Shown here: piece by piece, positions 1-10,469 of the stretch
Layout: the number at the start of each line of letters is the position of its first letter
How positions within the stretch are numbered: position 1 is the first letter of the stretch
From: Gnetum montanum
Taxonomy: Eukaryota; Streptophyta; Gnetopsida; Gnetales; Gnetaceae
Direction of reading: 5' to 3'
DNA length: 35,737 nt
NCBI GenBank assembly: GCA_015680685.1
Contig: MNCI01003051.1
Coordinates: 223,108-258,844, forward strand
Notes under the pieces: model-generated
The model's input: only the letters and a program-made list of their open reading frames with translations
Told to the model about the DNA's origin: nothing
Database searches by the model: none
Made by a program: the position numbers and the translations under genes

Positions 1-367
1 TCTATGCTTGGTAGTCCCAGTGACAGTCGTGCACGAAGTCCAAGATGTATACGGTTGATCAAGGAATCGGTTGCTCGTTGCACTTAGGCTAGATTAGATT
101 TTCTTACCCTTTTCCTCCTAGCTTAGATTAGTTAATATTATTTTCCACTACCATCAGGAGTAGCATAGATTAAGACACATCATACACCTCATCTAGACTA
201 AACCATACGTGACATATGCAAAACTAGTCTAGGTGGGAAGATAACGAATTGCGACCTAAGGCTAACTATCTAGGTGCCACAACTAGTCCATCTACGGAGT
301 TCAACCGGATCGCGTGTGCGACGCTCGTTTCGTATGGTTGAGTGTAGGGGTACCTCGCCACTCATCA
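1..367 (+). mobile_element. 3' part of an LTR (Gypsy, same superfamily as Elements I-IV)
   Basis: The segment aligns by eye with the last ~330 bases of the LTR at 27852-28739. Shared landmarks include GAAGTCCAAGATGT, the AAACCATA region, GTGGGAAGA and the terminal GGGGTACCT...CACTCATCA. It ends with CA at 366-367. No primer-binding site follows, and the next bases belong to a LINE, so this is a solo LTR or the downstream LTR of an element to the left. The promoter half is outside the window. Confidence 0.85.
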
Positions 368-395
368 TCCCTCATTAAAGAAATGACTTCATGAG

Positions 396-495
396 CAAAT
401 GTATTAGAAATCACTTCATTAGAAATCCAACAATGTATTAATGANACAAATGTATTAGAAATCACTTCATTAGAAATCCAACAATGTATTAATGA
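396..495. other. Assembly join: 49-bp duplication around a single N
   Basis: Positions 396-444 and 447-495 are identical 49-base copies separated by N at 445 and one A. An identical copy on each side of one N is typical of two contig ends that overlap but were not merged. The true sequence probably has one copy. It falls in the LINE relic. Confidence 0.8.
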
Positions 496-527
496 TGAGT
501 ATAAAATGTAGCTTGGGTGGCAAAGTC

Positions 528-1136
528 TTATGCTATGACTCCATAGGCAAGTAAAGAGCTAACATTAGAAAGTCTTATGCTATGACTCCATTTGAAATTG
601 CAACAATCTTCTTTTTCTTGAAAAAAGAAGCTAAGAGGAAGACCATCAAGTTTATCTAAATAACTTTCAACCATATTAAAATCACCTTCAATAATCCAAG
701 GAACCTTAGGAAGAGATAAAGATATTTTCAAATTTCTAATCGATCTTTTAAATTATTAGGAGCATAAGTATTACAAAGTGTAAAGCCACCTTTTTCGCTA
801 TGACAAATAATCCAAATAACTCTTTCAAGATTGTCAAACTAGAAGTCAAAGCTTTTCTAGTCCAGTTTTTATTAATAAGAATAGAAACACCTCATTTATT
901 AACTTCATGAGTAGTAGAAAAATAATGTAGTTTTTTAAAAGGCATTTACCAAGAAAACTAATATCTTGAGATGAAATCTTAATTTCTTGCAAGAAAAGAA
1001 AATCTAGAGATAAATGTTGATTTGAAAGATACTTCCAAACAATATTTGCTTGGGACCTATTACAAAAGCTTGAACATTCCATAATAAAACTAACATTGAG
1101 ATCTGAGGGAGGAGACCTCCATTCTTGATATTTCAA
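528..1136 (-). pseudogene. LINE ORF2 endonuclease domain, broken
   Basis: Two minus-strand reading frames carry the landmarks of the AP-endonuclease domain that nicks target DNA for LINE integration. The first (846-1136) has the N-terminal block: a short start region, NRSQANIVWKYL, then the catalytic-type segment LDFLFLQEIK. The second (528-731) has PWIIEGDFNMVE followed by DKLDG, matching the GDFN motif of plant LINEs. Stops and at least one frameshift separate them, and the C-terminal endonuclease and RT are absent because an LTR is joined at 367/368. The identification rests on these motifs only, but their order and spacing fit the family. Inactive. Confidence 0.75.
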
Positions 1137-1812
1137 GCTTCACATTTATCTCACAATCCATGTCACTAATAAATAAAAGAAAACATTGTCCAATAAACAA
1201 ATATTTGAAATAGTATTTCCAATATGTATAGGCCTCTTCTCTTTTTTTTTGCACTAAGTGAAATCCATATGCACTAGTATTTCCATTATTTGTCCCTTTT
1301 GAAAGTTTCATTTTTTAAAAAGAGGCATTCTCTTTAGATATAAGGAGTTTATTAACACCTTTACAATTAAAAGGATTAGTAAAAGTTTGAGACCTTGTTA
1401 AAGAAGATTTTATTTGTGCCTACTAAAAACTACTATTATTTTCCTTTTCTAAAAATTATTATTTCTTTTCATCATAAACAACTTTTTTATTGAAAATAGG
1501 ATAGATTTCAATAACATGGCCTTCATGATGATAATAGTTGCAACATCATCACAAATTATAATATGTAATTTTTTTGGGAAAAACATTGATTATTGACCTT
1601 TAGTTTCAATTTTATCTTCTTCTATTATAAATCAATCTTTACAAAATAATAAGTTTGTTGCATACCATCTAGTAATGTTTTTGACTCTATCTTTAGGATT
1701 ATGTTAATGCTATCAATAATTTCGCTTTCAACACTTTAAAAAATTAGAGTAATATTTTCTAATTCAATCCAACAAGAAATTTTAGAGTAATCAGAAGAAT
1801 AGGGATCAACAT

Positions 1813-2762
1813 TGATGAGTGGTCGAGGTACCCCTACCCCCAATGATACGAATCATGAAGCATTCACATGCAATTCGATCGAATTCTACATACTCTATAG
1901 TTTCTGGTACACTAGTCTTCTAGGAAGTGAACCTTGCCCTAAGGTCATTCATTGTCGTCCCAATTACATTTGTGATGCACATGGTATGGTTAAGTGTAAT
2001 CGAGGCATATGATTTTTATTGTTTTACATTTTATGTTCCTTGGTACTTAAATAGAGAGATGAATTGATTTAATAACTAATTTAATTTAACTACTTAACTA
2101 TTCTCTAACTAGTCCTAACATAAGCATTTGGTACCATTTTTTGTACAAGTCTTGAACCCACATATCCACTGCTAGATTACCAAGCACTATGCTACTAGGC
2201 ACACCAAGGAATAATGTTGTTGGGATTACCAAGCGAATACATGTTTATGCTCGAAGTGGTCGTACTTATGTATTTAATCTATTTAGCTTAATTAATTGCT
2301 TAAGGTCTAATTTAGCTTAATTGATGGCATAATTAATGAAGATAAAAAATGCACAAATAAATCATTAATTTATTCTAAATGCTCCAAGGTTTGATCCAAA
2401 GGCTTATCTTTATTATCGTACACATTGGTGTGGTTCAAGTACAACAATGCTCGAATAAAGATCCGTACACTTTTTGACTCCTGTTGCAGGCACTCAGAGA
2501 AATATTCTAACTTTCAAATGGACAAACTACAAGAGCTCTACTACTATTATGATTTCTAATATTCATAAACATGGTTGGGAGCTCGTATTTATAGTTTTTT
2601 CTACAAGACTACATCAATAGGGCCTTGTAGACGTAACAAACGCTACGTTGACACGACCCTATTGATGGGGTAGCACCACATAAATGGGGCCCTATCAATG
2701 GGGGCCCATTGACGAGGCCATGTCAACGAGGACCTATCAACACAACACTTTGATGCTCATGA
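1813..2762 (-). mobile_element. Solo LTR, minus orientation, target duplication AACAT
   Basis: Plus-strand start TGATGAGTGGTCGAGG is the reverse complement of the terminal CACTCATCA of the other LTRs. The other end (2755-2762) reads TCATGAGC in LTR orientation, one change from the expected TGATGAG. The 5-bp flanks are AACAT at 1808-1812 and AACAT at 2763-2767, an exact duplication. A TATA box lies at 2586-2593 (minus) and a polyadenylation-type AATAAAGAT further on. The 950-bp LTR has no internal region, so the element was lost by LTR-LTR recombination. Confidence 0.85.
2658..2741 (-). repeat. 14-bp iteron array in U3 of the solo LTR (6 units)
   Basis: Six consecutive 14-base units start at 2728, 2714, 2700, 2686, 2672 and 2658 in LTR order. 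Examples are GTTGATAGGTCCTC, GTTGACATGGCCTC and ATTGATAGGGCCCC. Units are degenerate but in exact 14-base register. The array lies upstream of the TATA box at 2586-2593, an enhancer position. Confidence 0.7.
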
Positions 2763-2767
2763 AACAT

Positions 2768-3426
2768 CCACATTTCATTCTTGAGCAATAAAAGGATTAT
2801 GCTAATCCATAAAAATTTTAAAATCTAATGATTTTTCAACCATTTCAGAATTGGCTAGTTTGACTAGGAAAAAAGATTTAAGAAAATAGCAAGCATGCAA
2901 AACACTAATTATATAGCATTCAAGGATAGCCTAAATCACTTGTGTAAAACCCTTATTTAGGTGAAAAAATCTAATAACTTAGAGAAATATATATTGTGAA
3001 GTGATATCTTTTAATAGGAATTCATATAAATCATAAAGTAAAACAAATTGAAAGCTTCATAATTCTTCATAGTCTCTACAGTCTAAGCCACACTAATATT
3101 TTCCATCTTAAAATCATTCCTCATTAAAAAATTTTCGCTAGAAAAACTCATCAAGAAAGCATTGAGATCCATTAAAATAATTATAGATGAATATATTGAT
3201 GTCTTAAGTATCACTTAAACCAAAAATATGTTGCCTAACAAAACTAATATTAGCATCAACATACTTTTTCACCTTCTATGTTGTCATTCTTAGATACCAT
3301 GCTATAAGTTACCTCGAAAAAAAAACTTACTTAATGCTTCCTTAATCCTTTTAGGATAGAGGGAATATATTAAGGAACATTATGAAATAGGGTTTTCTTT
3401 TGTTTTTATGACAATAATTGCTATTA
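2768..3426. other. Mostly unassigned; edge of LINE, then unknown
   Basis: The first ~130 bases continue LINE ORF1 on the minus strand. From about 2900 to 3426 I see only AT-rich sequence with no readable protein in any frame and no LTR boundary. The junction with the chromovirus relic lies somewhere before 3427. Confidence 0.5.
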
Positions 3427-4982
3427 TCCATGATGATGTGCAGGTTGAACTTCTTATAGGTGTACTAGGCTTGACAGTGAAATTTCCCATAGTATTCAAG
3501 GAGGAAGATGAAAGATCTAGTGAAGTAGAGATCAATGAAAAAAGAAGTTCTCAAGTATCTCTTATGGAGTAAGGGAGTACTTAGTACTTAAAAGTTTTAG
3601 AAGAGGAAACCAAGAGCTTCAACAAAGGGATCAAGAGATCTTCGTAGTCTAAGATGGTGTATGTTGCTGATCAAGGAGAGTTCCTACCTCATAAGTTATG
3701 GAAGGTGAAAGATCAAGGTTAAAGGAGTAGCAAAGATTAAGAAACTTCTTTAAGAAGGATCAAGGGTATCACTAGAGGGTACAATACTTTTTCTTTGTGC
3801 AATTGTTCTATACCTTGTGGCAAGGGAAAAAAGATTCTTTGCCAAATTAAGTCTATCTCATAGAAGATAGGTGAGTCTTCTAGCCGAGGTATGTGGAAGA
3901 ATGATCTTTGATGATGAATCTGATGTTAAAGTGATGGAGGGAAATCTACCTTTTAATTTGGTACCTACAAAGTGGATTTAAGAAGCTATTAATTATTCCT
4001 TTTTTAGAGGAGAAACCAAGGAAGTTGGGGACTCCTACGTGAAATATTAAAGCTTTAAGCTTTGATAAGATTGGATAGCCACACGTAGAAGATCAAGTTG
4101 AACCAAAGATGGATTAGACGAATAATAAAAAGATGAGTACGTGTGAACTTTACCTTGTTGATGGTAGTAATATCTCTTATGTTGAAGTTAGTAGGATGGA
4201 TGTTAGTTTTTCACTTTAGCTTGGTAGTGGTTTGTTCCATGATTATGATGAGCATCATGATCATTGTGGTGATTGTATTGCAGTTGTTAGTTATGTTATG
4301 CATGATGGAAGCAATATAACCTTTCATGCCATGGTTGGTAAGATCAAGACTTGGTAATTGTTTGATGATGATGGATATAGTAGTAGTCATTATGAGAAAA
4401 TCATTATTGATATTAATGTAAACATTAATAGAAATGAATTGGATTGCATTGGGAAAAGCCCATTTGAGGTGAACTATCAGTTTTATCCAAAGATGGTGGA
4501 TACTTTGAAGAGATTTGATGGTGAAGCTCAACTTAGTGCTAATTTTGTGTGTAAGATATGAGGGATCCCCATGCACAAGTAAAATTAAATCTTAAGAAGG
4601 CTGAAGAGAGAGTCCACAAGAGGAATGAGAATAAATGAAAGCCAAATTTTGCTATTGGTGGCTTGGTTTGAATGTACTTGAAGAAGAAGCAGTTGAGATG
4701 TGTTAATTTATCCAAGTTAAAAGCCAAGAAGATGAGGCCTTTCAAAATGAAGACTAAGATTAATGATAATGCTTTTGAAATTGATTTACCAAATGATGTT
4801 GGTGTGTCTTTTGTATTTAATATTTGAAATCTTGTGCACCATCTTGTACTAGTTGATGAGAAGACCATATAGGGTAGCATTGATGAGTTGAAGGAGGCTA
4901 TTGACTATTTTAAGCCTTGGATGAAGAGGAAGGTAATACTACTTAATTGGAGGAAAGCTTCTAGTACTTGGGGAGTCAAGAG
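3427..4982 (+). pseudogene. Chromovirus pol remnant: linker, integrase C-terminus, start of chromodomain
   Basis: At 3427-3506 the sequence matches the post-protease linker at 27701-27780 (...GCTAGGCTT... then TTCAAGGAG). RT and RNase H are not recognisable after it. From about 4440 the integrase C-terminal part is readable: SPFEVNYQFYPK, then HAQVKLNLKKAEE, a GGLVWMYLKKK-type segment, KLKAKKMRPFK and INDNAFEIDLPNDVG. This is the GPY/F region of Gypsy integrases. There is one frameshift near 4562 and several stops. From about 4930 a chromodomain begins (KRKVILLNWRK, STWGVK) and is cut at 4982 by Element I. The rest of the domain is at 26327-26400. Chromodomains target integration to chromatin in this clade. 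Confidence 0.8.
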
Positions 4983-5897
4983 TGATAAAATCTTTTTGTA
5001 ATAGGCCATGATATCATATCTATAATATCACATCTACAATATTATATCTATGACATCATAACCTTGCATATGTCATTGTTGATGCGATGTAGAGGGCCTT
5101 GGTCATCCCTATAAACACCAATACTTGGTCATGTCAACAAAACAACTTTTATTCCACCCTTAGCAAAATTCTTGTAGTTTGTTTTTGTGACTTAGACTTA
5201 GCGAGAGAGTGAATGCTTGTAGGCAGTTGTACAAAATCTTTGTTCAAGTGAATTGTACTTGAGCACAATTCATGGACAAAAATAAAGATCAAGATTATTA
5301 TTCACTATTGCGACTTTCTTTCTTTTCTACTTAGTCATTTTTCTTACTTAGTTTAATTTTCATTTCTTTAATATGTTTACTTTACCATGGTTCTTTATAT
5401 TTTATAAGTACTTTACTTTTTTCACATTCATTAGTAAGGCAAAATGAGTACGATTGGTTTCAAGTGTTAAGTGTAATTGTTTAGTAAGCCAACAATGACT
5501 TCACTTGATTCACTTAGTAGTGAACTCACTTGGTAATCCTAGTAATAGTTACATAAGCCTAGGACATGTATAGCAAGCCAGGAATGAATGCTCATCACCA
5601 TAAGATGGAATGGATGTACATTTCAGTTATTGCTTAGATTTATACTTTATTCTCACTCTTTTCATTATGGAAATACTTAGGATTAAATTGAGTCTACAAA
5701 ATCATACTATCATATAGCTCATTAAGAGTTGAACCATACTACTTACACTTCACTAACTCAACATAAGAAGACAATGATCATGAACCAGCTATCAAGCACC
5801 AACATACTTACATTATTCATCCATAGATTATGATATGGTCATGTGCGTGTACTCATGAATTTTATGGTAGAGTGTTGGAATACCCAACCACTCATCA
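4983..5897 (+). mobile_element. Element I 5' LTR
   Basis: Begins TGATAAAATCTTTTTG and ends CCACTCATCA. It aligns along its length with 25393-26321. A TATA box (TATAAACA) is at 5110-5117 and AATAAAGATCAAGATT follows near 5281 as a likely polyadenylation region. Length 915 bp against 929 for the partner; the copies clearly differ at many sites, so the insertion is old. Confidence 0.9.
5015..5056 (+). repeat. 14-bp iterons in U3 of Element I 5' LTR (3 units)
   Basis: Units CATATCTATAATAT (5015-5028), CACATCTACAATAT (5029-5042) and TATATCTATGACAT (5043-5056) are in exact 14-base register, ~55 bp upstream of the TATA box. The same three units recur in the 3' LTR. Confidence 0.75.
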
Positions 5898-5898
5898 T

Positions 5899-5918
5899 TG
5901 GCAATGTTTTTGAGGATG
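5899..5918 (+). promoter_or_regulatory. Decayed primer-binding site of Element I
   Basis: One base after the LTR the sequence is TGGCAATGTTTTTGAGGATG. It keeps TGGC and GGAT of the tRNA-Asp-type site that is clearer at 28741 and 17868. By itself it would not be convincing; position and relatives support it. Confidence 0.5.
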
Positions 5919-6382
5919 TGTTAATGTTTTCTTAGTAATTTATTTCATAGAGTTCGTTGTATTAAGAATTACAAAGTTGTATTAATTCTTTTAACACACA
6001 CACACAAACTTAAGGGTGTCAAAAATATAATATGACTTTTACACTTAAAGAATAGTCACCACCTATCAAAGAAACTTATAAGAGTCATGTCAAAGTATAC
6101 AATGAAGAAGATTGAAGTGTGTCAATGAAAATCAAAATTTCATATGATCACATTGATCCATACTATCTTGATTTCACATTTATCTTTCACTAGGATGATC
6201 ATCTAAGGTGGAGAGATTTATAGGACACCATTGTTTTGCCTCCCGAATGTTCTACACTAGTAATGTTGCAAGCAACCTTGATGATGTTGAACCTTGACCA
6301 TGCACAAGGAGGATACCATATCACTAAACACATGACTAGGCCATATCAACCTACAAAATTATAAGTGTAAAAGGATGTTGCC
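5919..6382 (+). other. Element I untranslated leader
   Basis: About 460 bases between primer site and gag without a readable protein. It contains a short CA run near 5995. Leaders of II and III are only ~110 bases, so I's is unusually long, or its gag start lies further upstream and is destroyed. Confidence 0.4.
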
Positions 6383-8580
6383 ATGGAAACAAGACATGAA
6401 CATAACAAAGGAAAGAAAGTTCTTTACACTAGTATCCTAGAAAAAACAAATGATGATACATTCATAATGGAAGAACTCCATGAAACTCATGAATCTCATT
6501 CATAGACACTGACCATTGATCTAGAGGAACTTGTCAAAATGCAACTACATTTATCCCTTGTGGAAACAACTAGGAGAGATAAGAGAGAATCCAAACTTAG
6601 GTGAAGCTTAAGGCCTAAGGCTTCCACAAAAACAAAAGAGAATGAATCATAGAGTCATAGAAGGAGAATTAGTTGACATCATTCTCCAACTACTTTCTCT
6701 TCCTCCTTACATTCATCTATGGAGTCCAACATGAGGGAACGAAGACGAAGAGACTATGACAAGAAAAGACGAGATCATGGGAGAAATATACATCAAAGAA
6801 GGTATCATAATAATGAAGAAAATGATTATAAACAAAGAAGAGACAGGATCAAGCATGAAGAAAGAGAGCATTATGAGCAGCAAAGGGGTCATAACTACAA
6901 CATAGTCTACAAACCCAAAGATCACGAAGAACCCCTATTGGCCACTCGAAATATGGTTAACATAAGAGAAGTAGTGTATATATCTACTAGGCATGTAAGG
7001 GATAGTTGCATCAAGTGACTACATATGAACACCATTTTCAAGTTTGAAGGTGGATATAATGCAGATCCACAACACCACCTCTAAACATTCCATGATGTTT
7101 GTGTCCTTCAGAACATTGAGAATGATTGGTAGAAATTAAACTTGTTTCCCAAAAAGCTTATCAAGGAAGTAGAGAGCTAGTACAGATCCTTAGAGCCTGA
7201 ATCAATTAGAAGATGGAGTACCATTCTAGAGCTCTACAATGATAAATACCAAACCTATTTAAGAGTGTCCAATTTTAAAAAATAGATTTAAGGATGGAAG
7301 TAAGGGATACATGAATCCCTTGATGTGATAATGGGAAGATATTATTGATTACTACATAGGTGCCTAGGCCATGGTTTTTCTCAAAGGAAGCAACTACAAC
7401 ACATTGTTGATGGGTTAAAAAACAAAACAAGAGAAACTCTTGGGGTATATGCCCAAGGTAGATTACTAGAAATGACAACCCATCGAATCCAAAGACTAAT
7501 AGACTAGGAGGCTAAAGAGGAAGGAGAATTAAAGAAAAGAGAATCAACAGAAAAGTACAATCAAGATCATGTAATAAAGAAAAAGGGATGTGAGAATGTG
7601 AAAAAGCCAAGAAGAAGAAATTTTAGAGGATGCCATCCAAAAGATGATTATATCCATCCAAAAATCAATCAATGAAATTGTGATAAAGATAGAGAAAATG
7701 TGGGATTTAGTGGATGAAAAATTTGCTAATACACTGAAGATCATAGAGGAAAAGACTGAACAAGTTTTGAACAAGAACAAAGAAAGGAAGAAAAGAAGAG
7801 GTAATAGACGAGAGAAATACAAACATAAAGAAAAAGTTGCTGTAGTTGAAGAAGTAACAGACTCTAGTTCTGAAGATGAAGAAGGATGCAAGGTGAGCCA
7901 ATATGAACATCCTAAGGAATGTTGCCCTATTATGGTCCATTTGCAAGAGTTTGGGACATATGTGCTTAAGATAAGATTTGTCAAGAAATAGATGCAAAGA
8001 TGATTACCTTACCCACAAAGTAACTTCTAACAACCCCACCAATCCTCATACTATCCAAGTATAGCCTACCCTTAACCACAAGAGCAATATTAACAATAAT
8101 GCCAATAAGCACAAGCATGGGGAATGCCACCACTAATGCATCAATATCCATATAGGTAACAAGATCCTTAAGGATATTACATTCAATGTCCAATCTCTCT
8201 GGAAAATGGTTTAGTTCACAACTCCTCTTACTATCATCCACTAGAGTATCATAGACCTACTACATCATGAATAGATCCTAATTCTTATGAATGTCAGCTA
8301 ACAACTAGTTCATCAATTCAACCTCCTAACTCCCTACCACTAGTGTAGCCACTGGTTATGCAAGGAGAACTACCAACACATGCGCAACAAAAGAGTGCTA
8401 CTTGGGGATAGTTAACACACAAGAAGATGAGATGGTAAATGAACATATATCTAGGAAACATCAATTTTTTAGAACAAGCCTATAAAGGGTTCAAAAGATG
8501 GAAACTTCACCTACATTAACCCCATCCATACATACTCCTTAAGGGAACACCAAGCTTCCACATTTTATGAATCTGAGTTA
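6383..8580 (+). pseudogene. gag: gag of Element I
   Basis: Capsid-type polyprotein, recognised by comparison with the two other copies (17998 and 28874) and by the plant retrotransposon gag pattern. A basic N-terminal stretch (6719-7018, many Arg/Lys/Asp) ends in EEPLLATRNM, matching NEPLLATKSLM in II. The capsid core at about 7040-7540 reads DPQHHL, FHDVC, YRSLEPESIRRWST, NDKYQTYLRVSN, LLHRCLGHGFS, HIVDGL and ETLGVYAQG. A Lys/Glu-rich segment (7644-7991) ends in the Cys/His motif GCKVSQYEHPKECCP. A Gln/Tyr/Pro-rich tail follows to about 8580. Many stops and at least two frameshifts. The start at 6383 is tentative since the first ~100 codons do not resemble II or III. Confidence 0.75.
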
Positions 8581-8590
8581 AATCACTATC

Positions 8591-9191
8591 ATGCTTACTG
8601 AAACTACAATGCATTGGATCAAGGCAGGAGCACTTCCTAAGAAGAGAATACATCTAGGACGTTCCTTAGTATATCTCCAAATAGCACGACACAAACTATG
8701 CAAGCCTCTACTAGATTCTAGATCAAGAGTAAATTTGATTTCACAAGACATGTACAAAGCTTGGTATCTTCCTCCACTAAAGAATAGCAATATTCAAATA
8801 GAGCTTGGTGACCAATCAAATCCTGTTCCACTTGGACAAGTAGAGGATGTTATTACAATCATTAGTGGTTGGTCCTATCCTCCTAATTTTCTTGTCATAC
8901 ACATGGGAAAAACAATGGAGATTTCCTATCATTATGGGAAGAACATGGCTTAGCACTATGGACGTTAAGCTAGGAATCAGAGACTTGTCCTTGGAAATAT
9001 CCAAGGAAGATGAAACTAGAATCACATAAAGATGCAAGTTTTCATGTATCACATATAGTGATAATAAGTGTAATTTTGTGCAAAAAATCTGGGCCATAAA
9101 ACACAAAACCAATATAACATGCAATCAATGTATAGAATATATGTGTGTGCAACAATGTTTGTATGTAGTAGTCATAAAATAAGAAGGCACC
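8591..9191 (+). pseudogene. pro: Aspartic protease of Element I
   Basis: Reads PLLDSRSRVNLIS, the retroviral-type protease active site in which D-S-G has become D-S-R (G to A). A flap-type region follows (IELGDQSNPVPLGQVEDV), then after a one-base frameshift near 8920 the conserved C-terminal motif FPIIMGRTWLSTMDVKLG. The protein normally cleaves the Gag-Pol precursor inside the particle. It is followed in frame by a spacer that runs to the amber codon at 9192. Dead because of the active-site change, frameshift and stops. Confidence 0.8.
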
Positions 9192-9194
9192 TAG
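9192..9194 (+). other. Shared in-frame TAG between protease and RT (Element I copy)
   Basis: Context is ACC TAG TGG. The same codon with the same neighbours occurs at 20369-20371 in Element II and 31123-31125 in Element III. In I the frame stays open in conserved coding sequence on both sides apart from decay stops. It may be an ancestral stop or readthrough site, or a CAG codon that mutated in all three. Confidence 0.5.
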
Positions 9195-9629
9195 TGGTTG
9201 ACCACTAAAAAAGAGATAGAGTTTTATATGTGCATGGAATCATTGAATAAGATTACGAGTGCATACATTGAAGAAACCAACAAGTTAGAATAGTTAAAAA
9301 GGAAAAATTCCTATGTACAGTCATATCAAGAAGAAGACATTGAATGGGGATAGTTAGAGATCCAAGACAAGTATGAACTAGAACATTTAGAATAGAAAAC
9401 CCTACCAGATGTAGTAGATTATGTGTTTCTGAATAACAAGAAACTAGTAAATATTAATGTCAATCTTGATAAAGAGAAAAAGAGAAGACCACTGGAAGTG
9501 GTGAATTAATGGCCAATAGCATTTTCATGGTCCTATGAAGAAATAACAAGTATAGATCCGTGCATATGCCAACACTGAATCTATACAAATCCAACTATCA
9601 AACCTTATCGCCAACCTTAAAGAAGATTG
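9195..9629 (+). pseudogene. Protease-RT spacer of Element I
   Basis: Frame 0 continues from the TAG through acidic, lysine-rich text (WLTTKKEIEF, CMESLNKI, then LDKEKKRRPLEVV) to the RT domain. The first ~25 codons match the segment after the TAG in Element II (WLENEI, CMETMD), which shows this was once translated. The role of the spacer is unknown. Several TAG/TGA decay stops. Confidence 0.55.
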
Positions 9630-10440
9630 AATCCTAAACTTAAAGAAGTGGTCAAACAAGAATTGGAAAAACTCATAAAGGTAGGGTTCATCTATCCAAT
9701 AGCATAGTGAATGGGTTAGTCCCTTAGTCATTATCCCAAAGAAAGATGACAAGTGAAGGGTTTGTATCGACTTCTAATTGTTGAATTCAGCAACATTCAA
9801 GGATTACTTTCCCTTATCATTTTTTGACCAAGTCCTTAATACTATTTCAAGACATCAGTACTACAATTTCCTCAATGGGTACAATGGGTATAATCAAATT
9901 CACATTGTACTAGAAGATCAAGAGAAGACTACATTCACTAGTCCATTAGGAACCTTTACCTACAAGCAAATGCCTTTTGACTTGTGTAATGCCCCCACTA
10001 CTTTCCAAGGATTTGTACTGAGTATCTTCCAAAAAAAAATTGGCAATGGTGTTGAAGTCTTCATGAATGACTTTCACAGATATGGGCTAGACTTCAAACA
10101 AGCCTTGGATCAACTAGAGAAAGTTTTGAAAAGATGTGTTGAAACTAATGTAAAGCTAAACTGGCAAAAAAGCCATTTAATGGTCAAAGAAGGTATTGTT
10201 TTGGGAATAAAATATCTTAAAAAGGAATAGAGGTAGATCATGACAAGATAAGAGTCATTTAAAATATCACTCAATGGCCACAAACTATTAAGGATGTCAA
10301 ATCATTCCTTGGCCATACAGGATATTATAAAAGGTTTATCAAGAATTTTTCAAAGATCATCAAGGTGCTAGTAGAATTTACAAAGAAAGATGCATCATTG
10401 TAATGGATAGACAATGTTAGAAGGCATTTAATACATTAAA
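9630..10440 (+). pseudogene. pol: Reverse transcriptase of Element I
   Basis: Gypsy-type RT that copies element RNA into DNA. N-terminal KQELEKLIKVGFIYP and SPLVIIPKKDD-type text is followed by the well-preserved block 9778-10230: FKDYFPLSFFDQVL, YNFLNGYNGYNQI, EKTTFTSPLGTF, YKQMPFDLCNAPTTFQ, then the active-site motif VFMNDF where VFMDDF is expected. The first catalytic aspartate of the DD pair is therefore Asn (GAT to AAT). Next come LEKVLKRCVETNVKLNW, EGIVLG, then KDVKSFLGHTGYYKRFI at about 10290, the end of the domain. The wording is nearest to Athila/Tat elements. Stops before 9778 and a frameshift near 10225. Confidence 0.9.
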
Positions 10441-10469
10441 ATAGAATCTGATCAAAACACCAATCCTTC

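Larger units (their letters stand above)
1501..2890 (-). pseudogene. LINE ORF1 (DUF4283-like with CCHC knuckle), split by a solo LTR
   Basis: On the minus strand, 1501-1542 translates as a CX2CX4HX4C zinc knuckle in which the second and fourth cysteines have become tyrosine (TGT to TAT changes). Upstream of it (about 1800-1560) the protein reads through YSSDYSKISCWIELENI and later EKKIKLKLKVNNQ-like text with several stops. This resembles the conserved block before the knuckle in plant LINE ORF1 proteins, where a WV/WI-x-L segment precedes it. The frame enters the solo LTR at 1812 and resumes at 2768, with the AACAT target copy counted once. One small frameshift lies just before the knuckle. 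Chaperone/RNA-binding role is inferred from the family. Confidence 0.65.
368..2900 (-). mobile_element. Decayed LINE (non-LTR retrotransposon), minus strand
   Basis: Reading leftwards, the minus strand gives an ORF1 nucleic-acid-binding protein (about 2890 to 1500, interrupted by a solo LTR), then an AP-type endonuclease (1136-528). This is the normal LINE order. Reverse transcriptase would lie further left but the relic is cut at 368 by the LTR ending at 367. The right end is not defined. ORF1-like codons are readable to about 2900 and nothing clear is seen beyond. Confidence 0.75.

Noticed and set aside
4211-4880. Minus-strand frames of 121 and 113 codons
   Set aside because: They lie opposite the chromovirus integrase, which is clearly readable on the plus strand.
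5995-6007. CA microsatellite
   Set aside because: Only about six repeats; too short to be notable.
7544-7997. Long minus-strand frames opposite gag (7544-7984, 7707-7997)
   Set aside because: They are the antisense of the Lys/Glu-rich gag segment, give hydrophobic low-complexity text, and are not conserved opposite the other gag copies.
9630-10440. RT as an endogenous pararetrovirus (caulimovirid)
   Set aside because: RT is followed by RNase H and an integrase and flanked by LTRs with a target duplication, which is Gypsy order; caulimovirids lack integrase and LTRs.
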